Below are positions 1 to 7,881 of a stretch of 48,817 nucleotides of DNA, piece after piece. Both the position numbers and the translations under genes were made by a program. Below the pieces are notes generated by a model, which searched no databases, was not told where the DNA came from, and saw only the letters and a program-made list of their open reading frames with translations. The stretch covers positions 1-48,817 of the forward strand of contig CAYSWA010000018.1 of assembly GCA_964434535.1 (NCBI GenBank), written 5' to 3'. The first letter of the stretch is position 1, and each line of letters starts with the position of its first letter. Origin of the DNA: SM23-32 sp964434535 (GTDB taxonomy: Bacteria; Planctomycetota; Brocadiia; SM23-32).

Positions 1-52
1 CGGCCCGCCGATGCCGGCCGGCGGCCCGCCGATGCCGGCCGGCGGCCCGCCG
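1..52. repeat. 21-bp tandem repeat inside the PilO-like gene
   Basis: Two identical 21-bp units (1-21 and 22-42) and the start of a third (from 43) are seen; the third diverges after about 10 bp. The unit is a multiple of three and encodes the heptapeptide GPPAGIG on the minus strand, so copy-number change would keep the reading frame. The array touches the left edge and its full length is unknown. Confidence 0.9.
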
Positions 53-846
53 TGTCGGCCCGAGCTCGGGGCCGCTGCCGGCCCGCTTCGCCTCGCGGGC
101 GCTTCGCCGGCCTGCGCGCGCTGTATGGAGAGCGTGGTGACCGCCACCGGAAGGCGACACTCCAGCAGCCGGTCAATGACGAGCGGCAGGTCACCGAACT
201 CGCAGGTGAACTCCATGGAGAAGCCGATCGGCTGGAACAGCGTTGTGTGCGAGGGATGCAGAATCCTCTCGGGCGCAGTGCCGAGGGTGAAGGCGCGAAG
301 GACGGGCACTATCTCGTTCGGGCTGTTGATGCCGGCAACGGTCTCCAGGACGATCCGCTGAAGCCAGTAGTTGTAGTCCTGCTCCCGCATCTCCTCCTCC
401 GGGGGCCAGACTCCGGAGTACTGCCTGCGGGTGACCAGTCCGGCGGGCGCGGAGTCGAAGCCCTTGCGGATCTCCTCCTCCAGCGCTTCCATCGCCGCAT
501 CATAGACGACTTTCCATTCCCCGGCCTCCCGCGGCTCCATCTTGCCCGTGCGTGGATCGGGGATGTAGCGCTCCAGCAGTTCCTCGCTGCCCTTAAGCTG
601 GTCGAGCACCTGCGTGAGCTGCTCCTTGTAGGCGCGCTGAGCGGCGCGGACCTGCTCGATGTCCTCCTCGTTCTTCAGGTCCTCCTTGGCGACTTTCTGC
701 ACCGAAGTCACCTTCTGCTGCCACTGGGCCATCCTCTGGCTGTTCTGCTTGCGGGCGGGCAGGTACCAGAACCCGAACGCGACGCCGCTGGCAATGACCA
801 GTACGGCGAGGATAATCCAGAACTTCATGCGCTTGACGAATTGCAT
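1..846 (-). CDS. PilO-like pilus/secretion assembly protein, 3' end beyond window
   Basis: This minus-strand frame is open from an ATG at 846 to the left edge (282 codons, no stop), so the gene is partial. The protein starts with a short basic stretch and one membrane segment (about residues 9-25). A charged, Gln- and Lys-rich coiled-coil stretch follows (about 30-90), then a globular part. The visible end is a Gly-Pro-rich tail in which GPPAGIG repeats. One N-terminal membrane helix, a coiled coil and a small C-terminal domain is the PilO/PilN layout, and it lies 52 nt downstream of the pilM-like gene. GAGGA about 12 nt upstream supports the start. Likely role: inner-membrane alignment subcomplex of a type IV pilus or type II secretion system. 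The family call rests on architecture and neighbour only. Confidence 0.6.
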   Translation of the reverse strand, partial: MQFVKRMKFWIILAVLVIASGVAFGFWYLPARKQNSQRMAQWQQKVTSVQKVAKEDLKNEEDIEQVRAAQRAYKEQLTQVLDQLKGSEELLERYIPDPRTGKMEPREAGEWKVVYDAAMEALEEEIRKGFDSAPAGLVTRRQYSGVWPPEEEMREQDYNYWLQRIVLETVAGINSPNEIVPVLRAFTLGTAPERILHPSHTTLFQPIGFSMEFTCEFGDLPLVIDRLLECRLPVAVTTLSIQRAQAGEAPARRSGPAAAPSSGRHGGPPAGIGGPPAGIGGP

Positions 847-898
847 CTCAACGTCCTCGGCTGTGTTGCCGCCGCACGGTCGGCGGCTCTTCTCCATG

Positions 899-2830
899 CT
901 ACTTGCCGCCGCCAGGGGCCTGGCCCACGTTGGCTATGGCGTACCCGTCGAAGACAACGAAGTGCTCGGCGCCGGGCTCGCCCCTCGCCACGGATTCGCC
1001 CGTGACCGGATCGCGGTAGACGTCGCGCAGCCCGCCCTGCATCTTCACCTCCCTGAAGGCATTGGGCCCACCCGGCAGCTTCGCGTTGCGCAAGGCGGCG
1101 AAGACATTCTTCTCGATGTAGTCCTGGCTCGGCGTGGCGGACTCGCAGGAGAACCGCATCACCAGCACGGTGCCCGCGCCCGCCACGGGCTGGGCGGCCG
1201 CCGTACCGGGCGCTGCAGTCCTCGCAGCGCCACCGGCTCGGCCCCCGCCCCGGCTGCCCGCTGCGCCCATGGTCGCGCCCATGGCCGACTGCTGGGCCAT
1301 GGCACTCGCCATGCCGCCCATCTGCGCCCCCATCGCGCGGCTGGCCGTGCGGGCCGTCTGCCCTGCCGCTCGCTCGCCGGTGGCCGTGGCCATCTGGTCG
1401 CCGACGTCGCCCGGCGGCATCCAGTCGAAACGCACCGCCATGGTATAGACGTCATCGGGCATCGTGTCGGCGTAGACGGGCAGCAGGTCAAGGTAGAAGC
1501 CCGGATCGATGCCCGGGCTGGCCAGCGTGCTGAGGCGCTGGCGGAGCCTGGTCGCCTCGCCGGCGGCGTTCTTCCAGTCCTTGGTCTTCTTCTCGGCCTG
1601 CTCCACCACGCTCCACTGCTGCTGGATCTGCTGCTGCGCACGCTCGATCTGCTGCGCATGCACGCGCTCTCCCACGATCAGCAGCGCCACCGCCAGCACC
1701 AGCCCTACCCCCGCCGCCAGCAGCCAGGGCTGCTTGGTGGAGACGGCGCGCGTCAGCGCCACCTCCTCGGGGACCATGTTGATCTGGACGGCCGCCTGAC
1801 CGGCGCCCTGAACCACCAGGCCGAGCGCCGCGCAGAGGCCCGGCAGTGCCGCTTCGAACCGCTCGCGATCGATTGAATCGGCCAGCTTGATCCGCTCCAT
1901 CTCCTTGAAGGCCTGCACCGGATACTGGAGCCCGCCGGCCAGCATCTGGGTCAGTCCCGTCATGCTCAGGGCGTTGCCCAGGGCGAGCACCTTCTCGAAC
2001 CGCACCTCGCGGGCCAGGCTCTTGTAGTAGCCGAGCGAGCGCTGTATCTCGTTGACCAGTTCGTCGAAGACCGGCTGGATCACGCGCAGTATCTGCTCCC
2101 TGTGCTGGCTGCGCCCGGCGCGTCGCTTGATCTTCTCGGCCTCGTCCAGGTCGACGCCGAACTGCTCGACCAGGGCGTTGGTCACGTCGTCGCCGGCCAC
2201 CAGCAGCGTGCGCACCCAGAAACGCGGGGGGTTCAGCACCAGCACGTCGGTGGTGGCCGCGCCCACGTCCACCACCACGGTGGCCTCGTCGCTGACCCCT
2301 TCATATGCCAGCAGGTTGTAGACGGCGAGCGGAGCGTTCTGAACCACGCGCAGGTTCCCCTGCCACGCCTCGATCAGCTCCATCAGCTCGTTGACGCGCT
2401 CGCGCTTGAGCGCGAAGAGGCCGACCTCGATCTCCTCCCCTTCCTCCAGCTCCTCGCGGGGCTTGACGGGCTGGTAGTCCCAGACCACGTCGTCGATGTC
2501 GAAGGGGATCTGCTGGCGGGCTTCGTAGCGGATGATCTCCCCGATGCTCTCGGGCACGGGGGGCAGGTTGATGAACCGGCTGAAGACCTCGCTGCCGGTC
2601 ACGCAGACGCACACGTCGTCGCCCGAGCCGACTTCGTACTTCTGCTGAAAGGCCCGGACGCCTTCCCGGTGCTTCTCCAGCGAGCTCGCCTCGTATCCGC
2701 AGTCCAGCGTCCCGTAGACGATCGTATCGAACAGGTCGATGGTGATCGTCGCCGACTTCCTATCGTAGCTTCCCCGGACGACTTTCAGCGCCCAGTCGCC
2801 GAAGTCTATTCCCCAAATGCTTTTAGGCAT
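899..2830 (-). CDS. pilM: PilM-PilN-type fusion, actin-like pilus assembly ATPase with membrane-anchored C-terminal half
   Basis: The protein has 643 residues. Residues 1-350 are PilM-like, with a phosphate-1 type motif IWGIDFGDWALKVV at the N-terminus and an adenosine/phosphate motif VVVDVGAATTDVLVL near 190. After about residue 368 there is a membrane helix, a Gln-rich coiled coil, an Ala/Gly/Met-rich low-complexity linker (about 480-560) and a small globular end, which is PilN-like. PilM alone is about 350 residues, so this appears to be PilM fused to a PilN equivalent. PilM normally binds the cytoplasmic tail of PilN and links the pilus motor to the PilN/PilO membrane complex. The next gene is PilO-like. 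GGGAGG lies 13 nt before the ATG, and a strong promoter lies just upstream. Confidence 0.85.
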   Translation of the reverse strand: MPKSIWGIDFGDWALKVVRGSYDRKSATITIDLFDTIVYGTLDCGYEASSLEKHREGVRAFQQKYEVGSGDDVCVCVTGSEVFSRFINLPPVPESIGEIIRYEARQQIPFDIDDVVWDYQPVKPREELEEGEEIEVGLFALKRERVNELMELIEAWQGNLRVVQNAPLAVYNLLAYEGVSDEATVVVDVGAATTDVLVLNPPRFWVRTLLVAGDDVTNALVEQFGVDLDEAEKIKRRAGRSQHREQILRVIQPVFDELVNEIQRSLGYYKSLAREVRFEKVLALGNALSMTGLTQMLAGGLQYPVQAFKEMERIKLADSIDRERFEAALPGLCAALGLVVQGAGQAAVQINMVPEEVALTRAVSTKQPWLLAAGVGLVLAVALLIVGERVHAQQIERAQQQIQQQWSVVEQAEKKTKDWKNAAGEATRLRQRLSTLASPGIDPGFYLDLLPVYADTMPDDVYTMAVRFDWMPPGDVGDQMATATGERAAGQTARTASRAMGAQMGGMASAMAQQSAMGATMGAAGSRGGGRAGGAARTAAPGTAAAQPVAGAGTVLVMRFSCESATPSQDYIEKNVFAALRNAKLPGGPNAFREVKMQGGLRDVYRDPVTGESVARGEPGAEHFVVFDGYAIANVGQAPGGGK

Positions 2831-2866
2831 TTCGCGTACGCCTCCCGGCCCGTGACAACCCTCGGT

Positions 2867-2895
2867 ATCATAGCGAATGCCCTGAGGGCTGTCAA
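2867..2895 (-). promoter_or_regulatory. Promoter of the pilM-pilO operon
   Basis: On the minus strand TTGACA (2895-2890) is separated by 17 bp from TATGAT (2872-2867). The start site would fall about 30 nt before the pilM ATG. The -35 hexamer overlaps the miaA stop codon, so pilM is probably transcribed independently of miaA. The spacer contains GCCC-TGA-GGGC, a short dyad that could be an operator. Confidence 0.75.
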
Positions 2896-3830
2896 GCTGA
2901 CCCCTCCAGGCGCCGCGCGCACGCGTGCGCCAGGTCCGATACGGCCTCGAAACGCTCCGCCTCCACCCAGCACAGCTGCGGGAAGTGGCGCAACCAGGTC
3001 ATCTGGCGCCTGGCCAGACGGCGCGTGTTCCGTTTGATCAGCTCCACGGCCTGCGCCAGCGAGATCCGCCCCTCCAGGTGCTCCATAAGCTCTTTGTAGC
3101 CCACGGCTTGGCTCGCCTGGGGACCGAGCCGGCCGCGCAGTGAAGCGACCTCGGCCAGCAAGCCCGCCTCCATCATCCGGCCCACCCGCTGCTCGATGCG
3201 CCGGTGAAGCACCGAGCGGAGCCGGCGCAGCCCGACCATCGCCACCTCCAGCCGGGGCGGGCCGTCGAACTGGTCCCGCTCACCCGGGGGCTGATCGGCC
3301 AGCTCGCAGACCTCCAGAGCGCGCAGCAGCCGTTGTACATCGTTGGGATGAATCCGCTCGGCCGCCTCGGGATCCAGCGCGGCCAGCCGGGCGTGCATAG
3401 CCTCCGCGCCGAGCCGCTCCAGCTCCGCCCGCAGGCGCCGGCGCACGGCTTCGTCCCGCCCCGGCGCCTCGGCCAGGCCCCACATCACTCCTTTTAAGTA
3501 CATGCCCGAGCCGCCGACCAGCAGCGGGCGCCGCCCGCGGCTGCGTATCCCCGCCATCGCCTCCCGCGCCATCCGGCAGAACAGCGCCACGTTGCAGCGC
3601 TCCTGCGGCTCGAGCACGTCGATCATGTGGTGCGGCACGCGGGCGCGCTCCGCGGGGGTCGGCTTCGCCGTGCCGATGTCCATGCCCCGGTAGACCTGCA
3701 TGGAGTCCACCGACACGATCTCCACCGGGTGACGCTCGCCCACCCGGAGCGAGACGGCGGTCTTGCCGCTCGCCGTCGGCCCGACGATCGCCCAGCAGCG
3801 CTGCCCGGCCTGCGGCGTGCGTGCGCTCAT
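2892..3830 (-). CDS. miaA: tRNA dimethylallyltransferase
   Basis: MiaA transfers a dimethylallyl group to N6 of A37 in tRNAs that read codons starting with U. The 312-residue length is normal. A Walker A motif GPTASGKT is at residues 17-24, followed by VDSMQVYRGMDIGTAKPT, in which the Asp-Ser and Gln of the family signature are seen. IHPNDVQRLLRALEV and the C-terminal RNTRRLARRQMTWLR are also family signatures. It is divergent from the ROK kinase gene and sits upstream of pilM on the same strand. No clear promoter of its own was found in the 125-bp divergent region. Confidence 0.95.
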   Translation of the reverse strand: MSARTPQAGQRCWAIVGPTASGKTAVSLRVGERHPVEIVSVDSMQVYRGMDIGTAKPTPAERARVPHHMIDVLEPQERCNVALFCRMAREAMAGIRSRGRRPLLVGGSGMYLKGVMWGLAEAPGRDEAVRRRLRAELERLGAEAMHARLAALDPEAAERIHPNDVQRLLRALEVCELADQPPGERDQFDGPPRLEVAMVGLRRLRSVLHRRIEQRVGRMMEAGLLAEVASLRGRLGPQASQAVGYKELMEHLEGRISLAQAVELIKRNTRRLARRQMTWLRHFPQLCWVEAERFEAVSDLAHACARRLEGSA

Positions 3831-3871
3831 CTGCGACCCCGGTTCGTGGAAGGGCTCGGCGCCGGGAGCGG

Positions 3872-3901
3872 TTGACGCCCCGCCCGGTCCTCATGTAGAA
3901 T
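3872..3901 (+). promoter_or_regulatory. Promoter for the ROK kinase gene
   Basis: TTGACG (3872-3877) is followed after 18 bp by TAGAAT (3896-3901). This predicts a start site near 3908 and a leader of about 48-66 nt to the two candidate start codons. The same TTGAC-18-TAGAAT layout recurs elsewhere in the window. Confidence 0.7.
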
Positions 3902-3955
3902 CCCGGCCCCGTCAGGTGAGCGTAGCGCCTCGGGACGGGGGGCTGCAAATCCACA

Positions 3956-4921
3956 ATGGGGGCCCGGCAGACCATGGCATCCACCGTCGTGGGCGTCGAC
4001 CTGGGCGGCACGAACATCAAGGCCGGCCTGGTCAACGAGAGCGGCCAGGTCCTCTACCGCCACACGGCGCCGACCTGCGCCGAGGAAGGGCCGCAGGCCG
4101 TGGCCGGGCGCATCTGCGAGGCCGTGCGGCAGTGCATCGCGGCGGCCGGCCTCTCCCCGGACGGCGTCGGCGGCCTCGGCGTCGGCAGCCCCGGTCCCAT
4201 CGACCTGGAAGGCGCCGTGGTCATCTTCAGCCCCAACCTGCCGGGCTGGCACGACATCCCCCTGCGCGACATGCTGGAGGAAGGCACGGGCCTGCCCTGC
4301 GTGCTGGACAACGACGCGAACGTGGCCGCCCTCGCCGAGCAGTGGGTCGGCGCCGGGCGGGGCGCCGCTTCGCTGGTGCTGCTCACCCTCGGCACGGGCA
4401 TCGGCGCGGGCATCGTGCTGGACGGGCGCATCTGGCACGGAGCGGGCGGGGCGGCCGGCGAGATCGGGCACATGTGCATCGACCCCGAGGGCCCGCTCTG
4501 CGGATGCGGCAGCCGCGGCTGCTTCGAGGCCCACGCCAGCGCCACCGCCATGGTGCGCCGCATGCGCGAGGCCATCCGGGCCGGGGCCGAGACCTCGCTG
4601 GCCGGCCGGGCCGACGAGCTGACCGCCGAGCTGATCCACCGGGCCGCCGTCGAGGGCGACGAGGAGGCCCGCAGGAACGTGGAACAGACCGGCCGCTACC
4701 TCGGCGTCGGCGTCTCCAACATCATGCACCTGCTCAACCCCGCCGTCATCGCCTTCAGCGGGGGCATGACCGCCGCCGGCGCGATGCTGATGGACCCCCT
4801 GACGGCCGAGGTCGAGCAGCGCACGCTCGAGGCGTCGCGCCGGGGGGTGCGCGTCTGCTTCGCCGAGCTGCCCGGGGAGGCCGGCATCATCGGCGCCGCC
4901 CGCTGCTTCATGCTCGCGTAG
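3956..4921 (+). CDS. ROK-family sugar kinase (glucokinase-like)
   Basis: The 321-residue protein opens with the phosphate-binding motif VGVDLGGTNIKAGLV. It has LDNDANVAALAE with the catalytic Asp, LTLGTGIGAGIV, and the ROK zinc site (GH, then the CGCGSRGCFE block) near residues 180-195. ROK kinases phosphorylate glucose, fructose, N-acetylglucosamine, mannose or allose in the cytoplasm. There is no DNA-binding HTH extension, so this is an enzyme and not a ROK repressor. The exact sugar cannot be read from motifs; glucose is the default inference. A second in-frame ATG at 3974 lies closer to the domain start and has equivalent Shine-Dalgarno support. The gene is convergent with ruvX, 15 bp away. 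Confidence 0.9.
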   Translation: MGARQTMASTVVGVDLGGTNIKAGLVNESGQVLYRHTAPTCAEEGPQAVAGRICEAVRQCIAAAGLSPDGVGGLGVGSPGPIDLEGAVVIFSPNLPGWHDIPLRDMLEEGTGLPCVLDNDANVAALAEQWVGAGRGAASLVLLTLGTGIGAGIVLDGRIWHGAGGAAGEIGHMCIDPEGPLCGCGSRGCFEAHASATAMVRRMREAIRAGAETSLAGRADELTAELIHRAAVEGDEEARRNVEQTGRYLGVGVSNIMHLLNPAVIAFSGGMTAAGAMLMDPLTAEVEQRTLEASRRGVRVCFAELPGEAGIIGAARCFMLA

Positions 4922-4936
4922 GCGGCCGGTCCAGGT

Positions 4937-5371
4937 TCAGTCCCCTGCCTGCGCTTCCCGCTCGGCCCGCCGCCTCTCCAGGTAGCGCTGAAGGATGATC
5001 TGGGCGGCCATCCTGTCGACGCGGTCCCTGCGGGCGCGCATGCCGGCGCCCATCTCGCTGAGCGCGCGGTGGGCCTGGGCGGTGGTGAGCCGCTCGTCCA
5101 TCAGCACCACTTCGACCTCGGGCAGCGCGCGGCGCAGCCGCTTGGCGAAACCGCGCGCCTTGCGGGCCTGCGTCCCCTCCGAGCCGTCCATGCGCAGCGG
5201 CAGCCCCACCACGATCCGCTCGGCCCCCCGCCGGCGCGCGATCTCGGCGATGCGCTCGACCTCCTCGCCGTCCCGTTCGATCGTCGGCCGCGGGTGGGCG
5301 GCGACCTCCAGCTCATCGCTGGCGGCCATGCCGATGCGCCGCTCGCCGTAGTCCACGCCCAGGATCACCAT
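4937..5371 (-). CDS. ruvX: Holliday junction resolvase-like / pre-16S rRNA nuclease
   Basis: YqgF/RuvX proteins have an RNase H fold and take part in 5' maturation of 16S rRNA. Motifs are ILGVDYGERRIGMA at the N-terminus, IVVGLPLRMDGSEG, VLMDERLTT and RVDRMAAQIILQRYL, which supply the conserved acidic residues. The start at 5371 gives 144 residues, normal for the family, begins right before the first strand, and has GAGG close upstream. An in-frame ATG at 5398 would add nine residues but sits almost on the predicted transcription start, so 5371 is preferred. Confidence 0.9.
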   Translation of the reverse strand: MVILGVDYGERRIGMAASDELEVAAHPRPTIERDGEEVERIAEIARRRGAERIVVGLPLRMDGSEGTQARKARGFAKRLRRALPEVEVVLMDERLTTAQAHRALSEMGAGMRARRDRVDRMAAQIILQRYLERRRAEREAQAGD

Positions 5372-5396
5372 CGCCTCGCTCTGCCCTCCAAGCCGC

Positions 5397-5426
5397 ATTC
5401 TATCCCGCCGGCCGGGCGCCCGCCAG
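5397..5426 (-). promoter_or_regulatory. Candidate ruvX promoter
   Basis: On the minus strand TAGAAT occupies 5402-5397. An 18-bp spacer places the -35 at CTGGCG (5426-5421), a weak match. The -10 equals others in this window. It would give a leader of about 20 nt to the ATG at 5371. Confidence 0.45.
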
Positions 5427-5731
5427 GGCGGCGCCGGGCACGCCCGTGCAGGCCGTGGGCGGGCCGGTGCATCCGCCGGGCGGCGCGCAAAGCTGCGCGG
5501 CGGGCGCGGCCCGTGTCACCCGGTTCAAGCCCCGGCCCCGAAAAAGGCGCCGCGCCCGAATCATCTGGGCCCCTTCCGGGCGGCACCCCACAGGTGTCTG
5601 CATCCAAGATATGCGGCGTGGAACGCCGGTTGGGTGCCGCCGGTTGAGGGCACGTGCCCTCCGGCCGGCAGTCCCCGCCCGAAGACCCTGACGGAGGCCC
5701 CCGGCGACGGAAGAAGGCGCCGAAAAAAGGC
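5427..5731. other. Intergenic region between ruvX and mraZ, no gene seen
   Basis: No reading frame here looks like a real protein; the open frames are GC-driven and run antisense or into ruvX. Two structural elements are visible. One is a 10-bp inverted repeat, GGCGGCACCC at 5579-5588 with GGGTGCCGCC at 5632-5641. The other is the perfect palindrome at 5646-5661. No tRNA, riboswitch or terminator with a T-tract was recognised. Confidence 0.6.
5646..5661. promoter_or_regulatory. Perfect 16-bp palindrome upstream of the dcw promoter
   Basis: GAGGGCACGTGCCCTC is a perfect dyad with a central CACGTG. It lies 70 bp upstream of the -35 of the mraZ promoter, where an activator or repressor dimer could bind. 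No regulator can be assigned from sequence. Confidence 0.45.
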
Positions 5732-5760
5732 TTGACAGCTTTCCGCAGCGGCGGTAATAT
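5732..5760 (+). promoter_or_regulatory. Main promoter of the mraZ-dcw operon
   Basis: A consensus TTGACA (5732-5737), a 17-bp spacer and TAATAT (5755-5760) form one of the best sigma-70-type promoters in the window. The start site would be near 5767, giving a 5' leader of about 117 nt before mraZ. Most downstream dcw junctions are short or overlapping, so this promoter could serve the genes through ftsQ. Confidence 0.8.
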
Positions 5761-5847
5761 CTGACCGTTTTGATAATGTTCAGTGAAGCCCGAATAAGCG
5801 TAGCCTATAGGTTTCCAAGGATTTATGGCTGCCGACTCAGGATAGCG

Positions 5848-5862
5848 TGGGGACGATAGGGC
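5848..5862 (+). promoter_or_regulatory. Possible MraZ-binding direct repeat
   Basis: TGGGG (5848-5852) and AGGGC (5858-5862) are spaced 10 bp start to start, the spacing of the TGGG-type repeats MraZ binds before its own gene in other bacteria. Only two boxes are visible and they lie in the leader, downstream of the predicted start site, so the call is weak. Confidence 0.3.
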
Positions 5863-5883
5863 GTCTTCGAGAGGTAAATAGGC

Positions 5884-6489
5884 ATGCTTGAGTCATTGGC
5901 GGGCAATAACGGGAGCAAGGGTCTCGTCCGCGTCTCGGGCTACCAGGAGACGGTGAGCCTGGACAGCCGCGGGCGCTTCCGCCTGCCCGACGAGCTCGCC
6001 TCGGCGATGCACCGGGAGCTGGGCCGCGTGGCCCGCGCAGCGGGCGGCGAGGCCCCTCCGGCGGCCTTCGAGCGGCTCGCCTTCTACCTGGTGCCCGCCG
6101 CCGGCCGGCGCATCTTCGTCTATCCGACCCCGAACGTGCGCCTCGCCGTGCAGGGCTTCGAGAATCCCCCGCCCGGCCTCTCGGCCGAGCAGGTGCGCCG
6201 GGCGCGCGACTACTTCTACTACCGCATGCGGTTCGTCGAAGCCGACAAGCAGAACCGGCTCGTCCTGCCCGACGGGCTGCGCGAACATGCGGACATCGAC
6301 GAGCAGGTGCAGCACGTGACGTTGGTCGCCCAGAACCATTGGCTGGCGCTGAGTCGCACCGAGCTGGTCCAGCAGCGGGCCGCGGAGAACCTGGAGGCGT
6401 TCGAACAGGTAGCCCCCGACCTGCTCGACCCGGTCTACCGACCTCCCATCACCGGCGAAGGCCGAACACCCGGAAGCGAACAGGACTGA
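5884..6489 (+). CDS. mraZ: Transcriptional regulator MraZ (long form)
   Basis: MraZ is the DNA-binding regulator that opens most dcw clusters. Two SpoVT-AbrB-type half-motifs are visible, DSRGRFRLPDEL (from residue 27) and DKQNRLVLPDGL (from 121). At 201 residues it is longer than the usual 140-155. The extra length lies between the two half-domains (about residues 45-65) and in a C-terminal tail. Position as first gene of the operon with rsmH next supports the call. AGAGG about 10 nt upstream gives the start. It probably autoregulates the operon; this is inferred from the family. Confidence 0.9.
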   Translation: MLESLAGNNGSKGLVRVSGYQETVSLDSRGRFRLPDELASAMHRELGRVARAAGGEAPPAAFERLAFYLVPAAGRRIFVYPTPNVRLAVQGFENPPPGLSAEQVRRARDYFYYRMRFVEADKQNRLVLPDGLREHADIDEQVQHVTLVAQNHWLALSRTELVQQRAAENLEAFEQVAPDLLDPVYRPPITGEGRTPGSEQD

Positions 6490-6522
6490 CACGACTGCTC
6501 AGCGCCGTGGCGTGAGACGGAA

Positions 6523-7488
6523 ATGCGGCTTGCCCCCGGACAGCGCGAGGCCACGGCCACCTTGGAAAACGACGCTCCCCGCCCCGGCCCGCCCATTCAC
6601 CGGCCGGTCATGGTCCCCGAAGTGCTCAGCCTGCTGCGCCCCGCACCCGGCGACGCCGCGCTCGACCTGACCGTCGGCACCGGCGGCCACGCCCTCGCCC
6701 TCGCCCGCGCCGTCGGGCCCGACGGGCTGCTGGTCGGCATCGACGCCGACCCCGACGCCGTCGAGGCGGCCCGCGCCCGGCTCGAGGCCGATGCCCCCTG
6801 CCCCGTGCGGCTCTTCGCCGCGCGCTTCAGCCGCGCCGCCGACGTGGCGGCCGAGGCCGGCCTCGAGGGCTTCGACGCCGCGCTGGCCGACCTCGGCATC
6901 GGCACCCATCAGCTCGACAGCCCCGAGCGCGGCTTCGCCTTCGCGTCCGAGGCCCCGCTCGACATGCGCTACGACCGCACGGGCGGCCCTTCGGCGCGGG
7001 ACGTGGTCAACCGCGCCTCCGAGCAGGAGCTGGCGGACATCTTCTACCGCCTCGGCGAGGAGCGCTACAGCCGCCAGATCGCCGCCGCCGTCTGCCGCCG
7101 CCGCCAGGAGGCCCCCATCGAGACGCCCGCCGAGCTGGCCGACCTGGTCAAGCAGGTCGTCGCCCGGCGCAGCCGCCGCGGGCGCACCTGGCGCATACAC
7201 CCGGCCACGCGGGCGATGATGGCGCTGCGCATATACGTCAACCGCGAACTCGACGAGCTCGACGCCCTCCTGGAGGCCCTGCCCGACCTGCTCGCCGCCG
7301 GAGGGCGCGCCGCCGTGCTGACCTACCACAGCCTGGAGGCCCGGCGCGTCAAGCGCGCCTGGCGCCGCCAGCAGCGCGAGGGCCTCTACGAGCTGCTCAC
7401 CGCCTCGCCGCTGAAGCCGTCCGAGGAGGAGGTCAGCCGCAACCCGCGCGCCCGCAGCGCCCAGCTCCGCGCCGTGCGCAGATTGTGA
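6523..7488 (+). CDS. rsmH: 16S rRNA m4C1402 N4-methyltransferase
   Basis: RsmH (MraW) methylates N4 of C1402 in the ribosomal P site using S-adenosylmethionine. The 321-residue protein has HRPVMVPEVLSLL, the SAM motif TVGTGGHALAL (GTGGH at 52-56), ADLGIGTHQLDSPERGFAF, PLDMRYD, HPATRAMMALRIYVN and the late YHSLEARRVK. Two positions differ from the commonest form: GIGT stands for GVSS, and DMRYD for DMRMD. About 24 extra residues precede the domain, so the true start could be internal. Confidence 0.95.
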   Translation: MRLAPGQREATATLENDAPRPGPPIHRPVMVPEVLSLLRPAPGDAALDLTVGTGGHALALARAVGPDGLLVGIDADPDAVEAARARLEADAPCPVRLFAARFSRAADVAAEAGLEGFDAALADLGIGTHQLDSPERGFAFASEAPLDMRYDRTGGPSARDVVNRASEQELADIFYRLGEERYSRQIAAAVCRRRQEAPIETPAELADLVKQVVARRSRRGRTWRIHPATRAMMALRIYVNRELDELDALLEALPDLLAAGGRAAVLTYHSLEARRVKRAWRRQQREGLYELLTASPLKPSEEEVSRNPRARSAQLRAVRRL

Positions 7489-7499
7489 AGGAGGCCGAG

Positions 7500-7856
7500 A
7501 TGACGCCCACGAAGCTGCTCTACGCCCTGGCGCTTCTCACCGCGCTGGCGCTGGCCCTGGTCTGGCAGAGCGCGCGCATCCGCCAGAGCGGCTACCGCGT
7601 GGCCGAGCTGCGCGCGCAGATAGCCGAGCAGAAGGCCGAACTGGCGCTGCACGAGGCCCACCTGAGCAAGCTGCGCAGCCCCCAGCGCATCGTCGGGCTG
7701 GCGCGCTGGCTCGGGCTGGAGCTGGAGCAGCGGGCCGTCGTCGCGGCCCACGGCCCCGAGCAGACCGACCGCCCCCAGCCGGCCGTCGCAGACGAATCAG
7801 CCGACGGGACGGCCGGGCTCATCGCCGAGCCCGTGGCCGCCCTCCCGTCCTTCTAA
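7500..7856 (+). CDS. ftsL: Cell division protein FtsL
   Basis: This is a small bitopic protein of 118 residues with a short cytoplasmic start, a membrane segment (about residues 5-23), a periplasmic leucine-zipper-like coiled coil (about 28-65) and an Ala/Pro/Asp-rich tail. It lies between rsmH and ftsI, the normal ftsL slot, and sequence identity is otherwise low, as usual for FtsL. The start at 7500 is chosen because AAGGAGG (7489-7495) sits 4 nt before it. An in-frame GTG at 7485 overlaps the rsmH stop. FtsL partners FtsB and FtsQ in the divisome; no ftsB is seen in the window. Confidence 0.75.
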   Translation: MTPTKLLYALALLTALALALVWQSARIRQSGYRVAELRAQIAEQKAELALHEAHLSKLRSPQRIVGLARWLGLELEQRAVVAAHGPEQTDRPQPAVADESADGTAGLIAEPVAALPSF

Positions 7857-7881
7857 GGCCCATGCCCATCGCGACAGAGGG

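Noticed and set aside
5400..5700. Several open frames and a GTTCAAGCCCC tract resembling a tRNA T-loop
   Set aside because: The frames lack motifs and overlap each other. The T-loop look-alike has no matching stems, so no tRNA can be folded.
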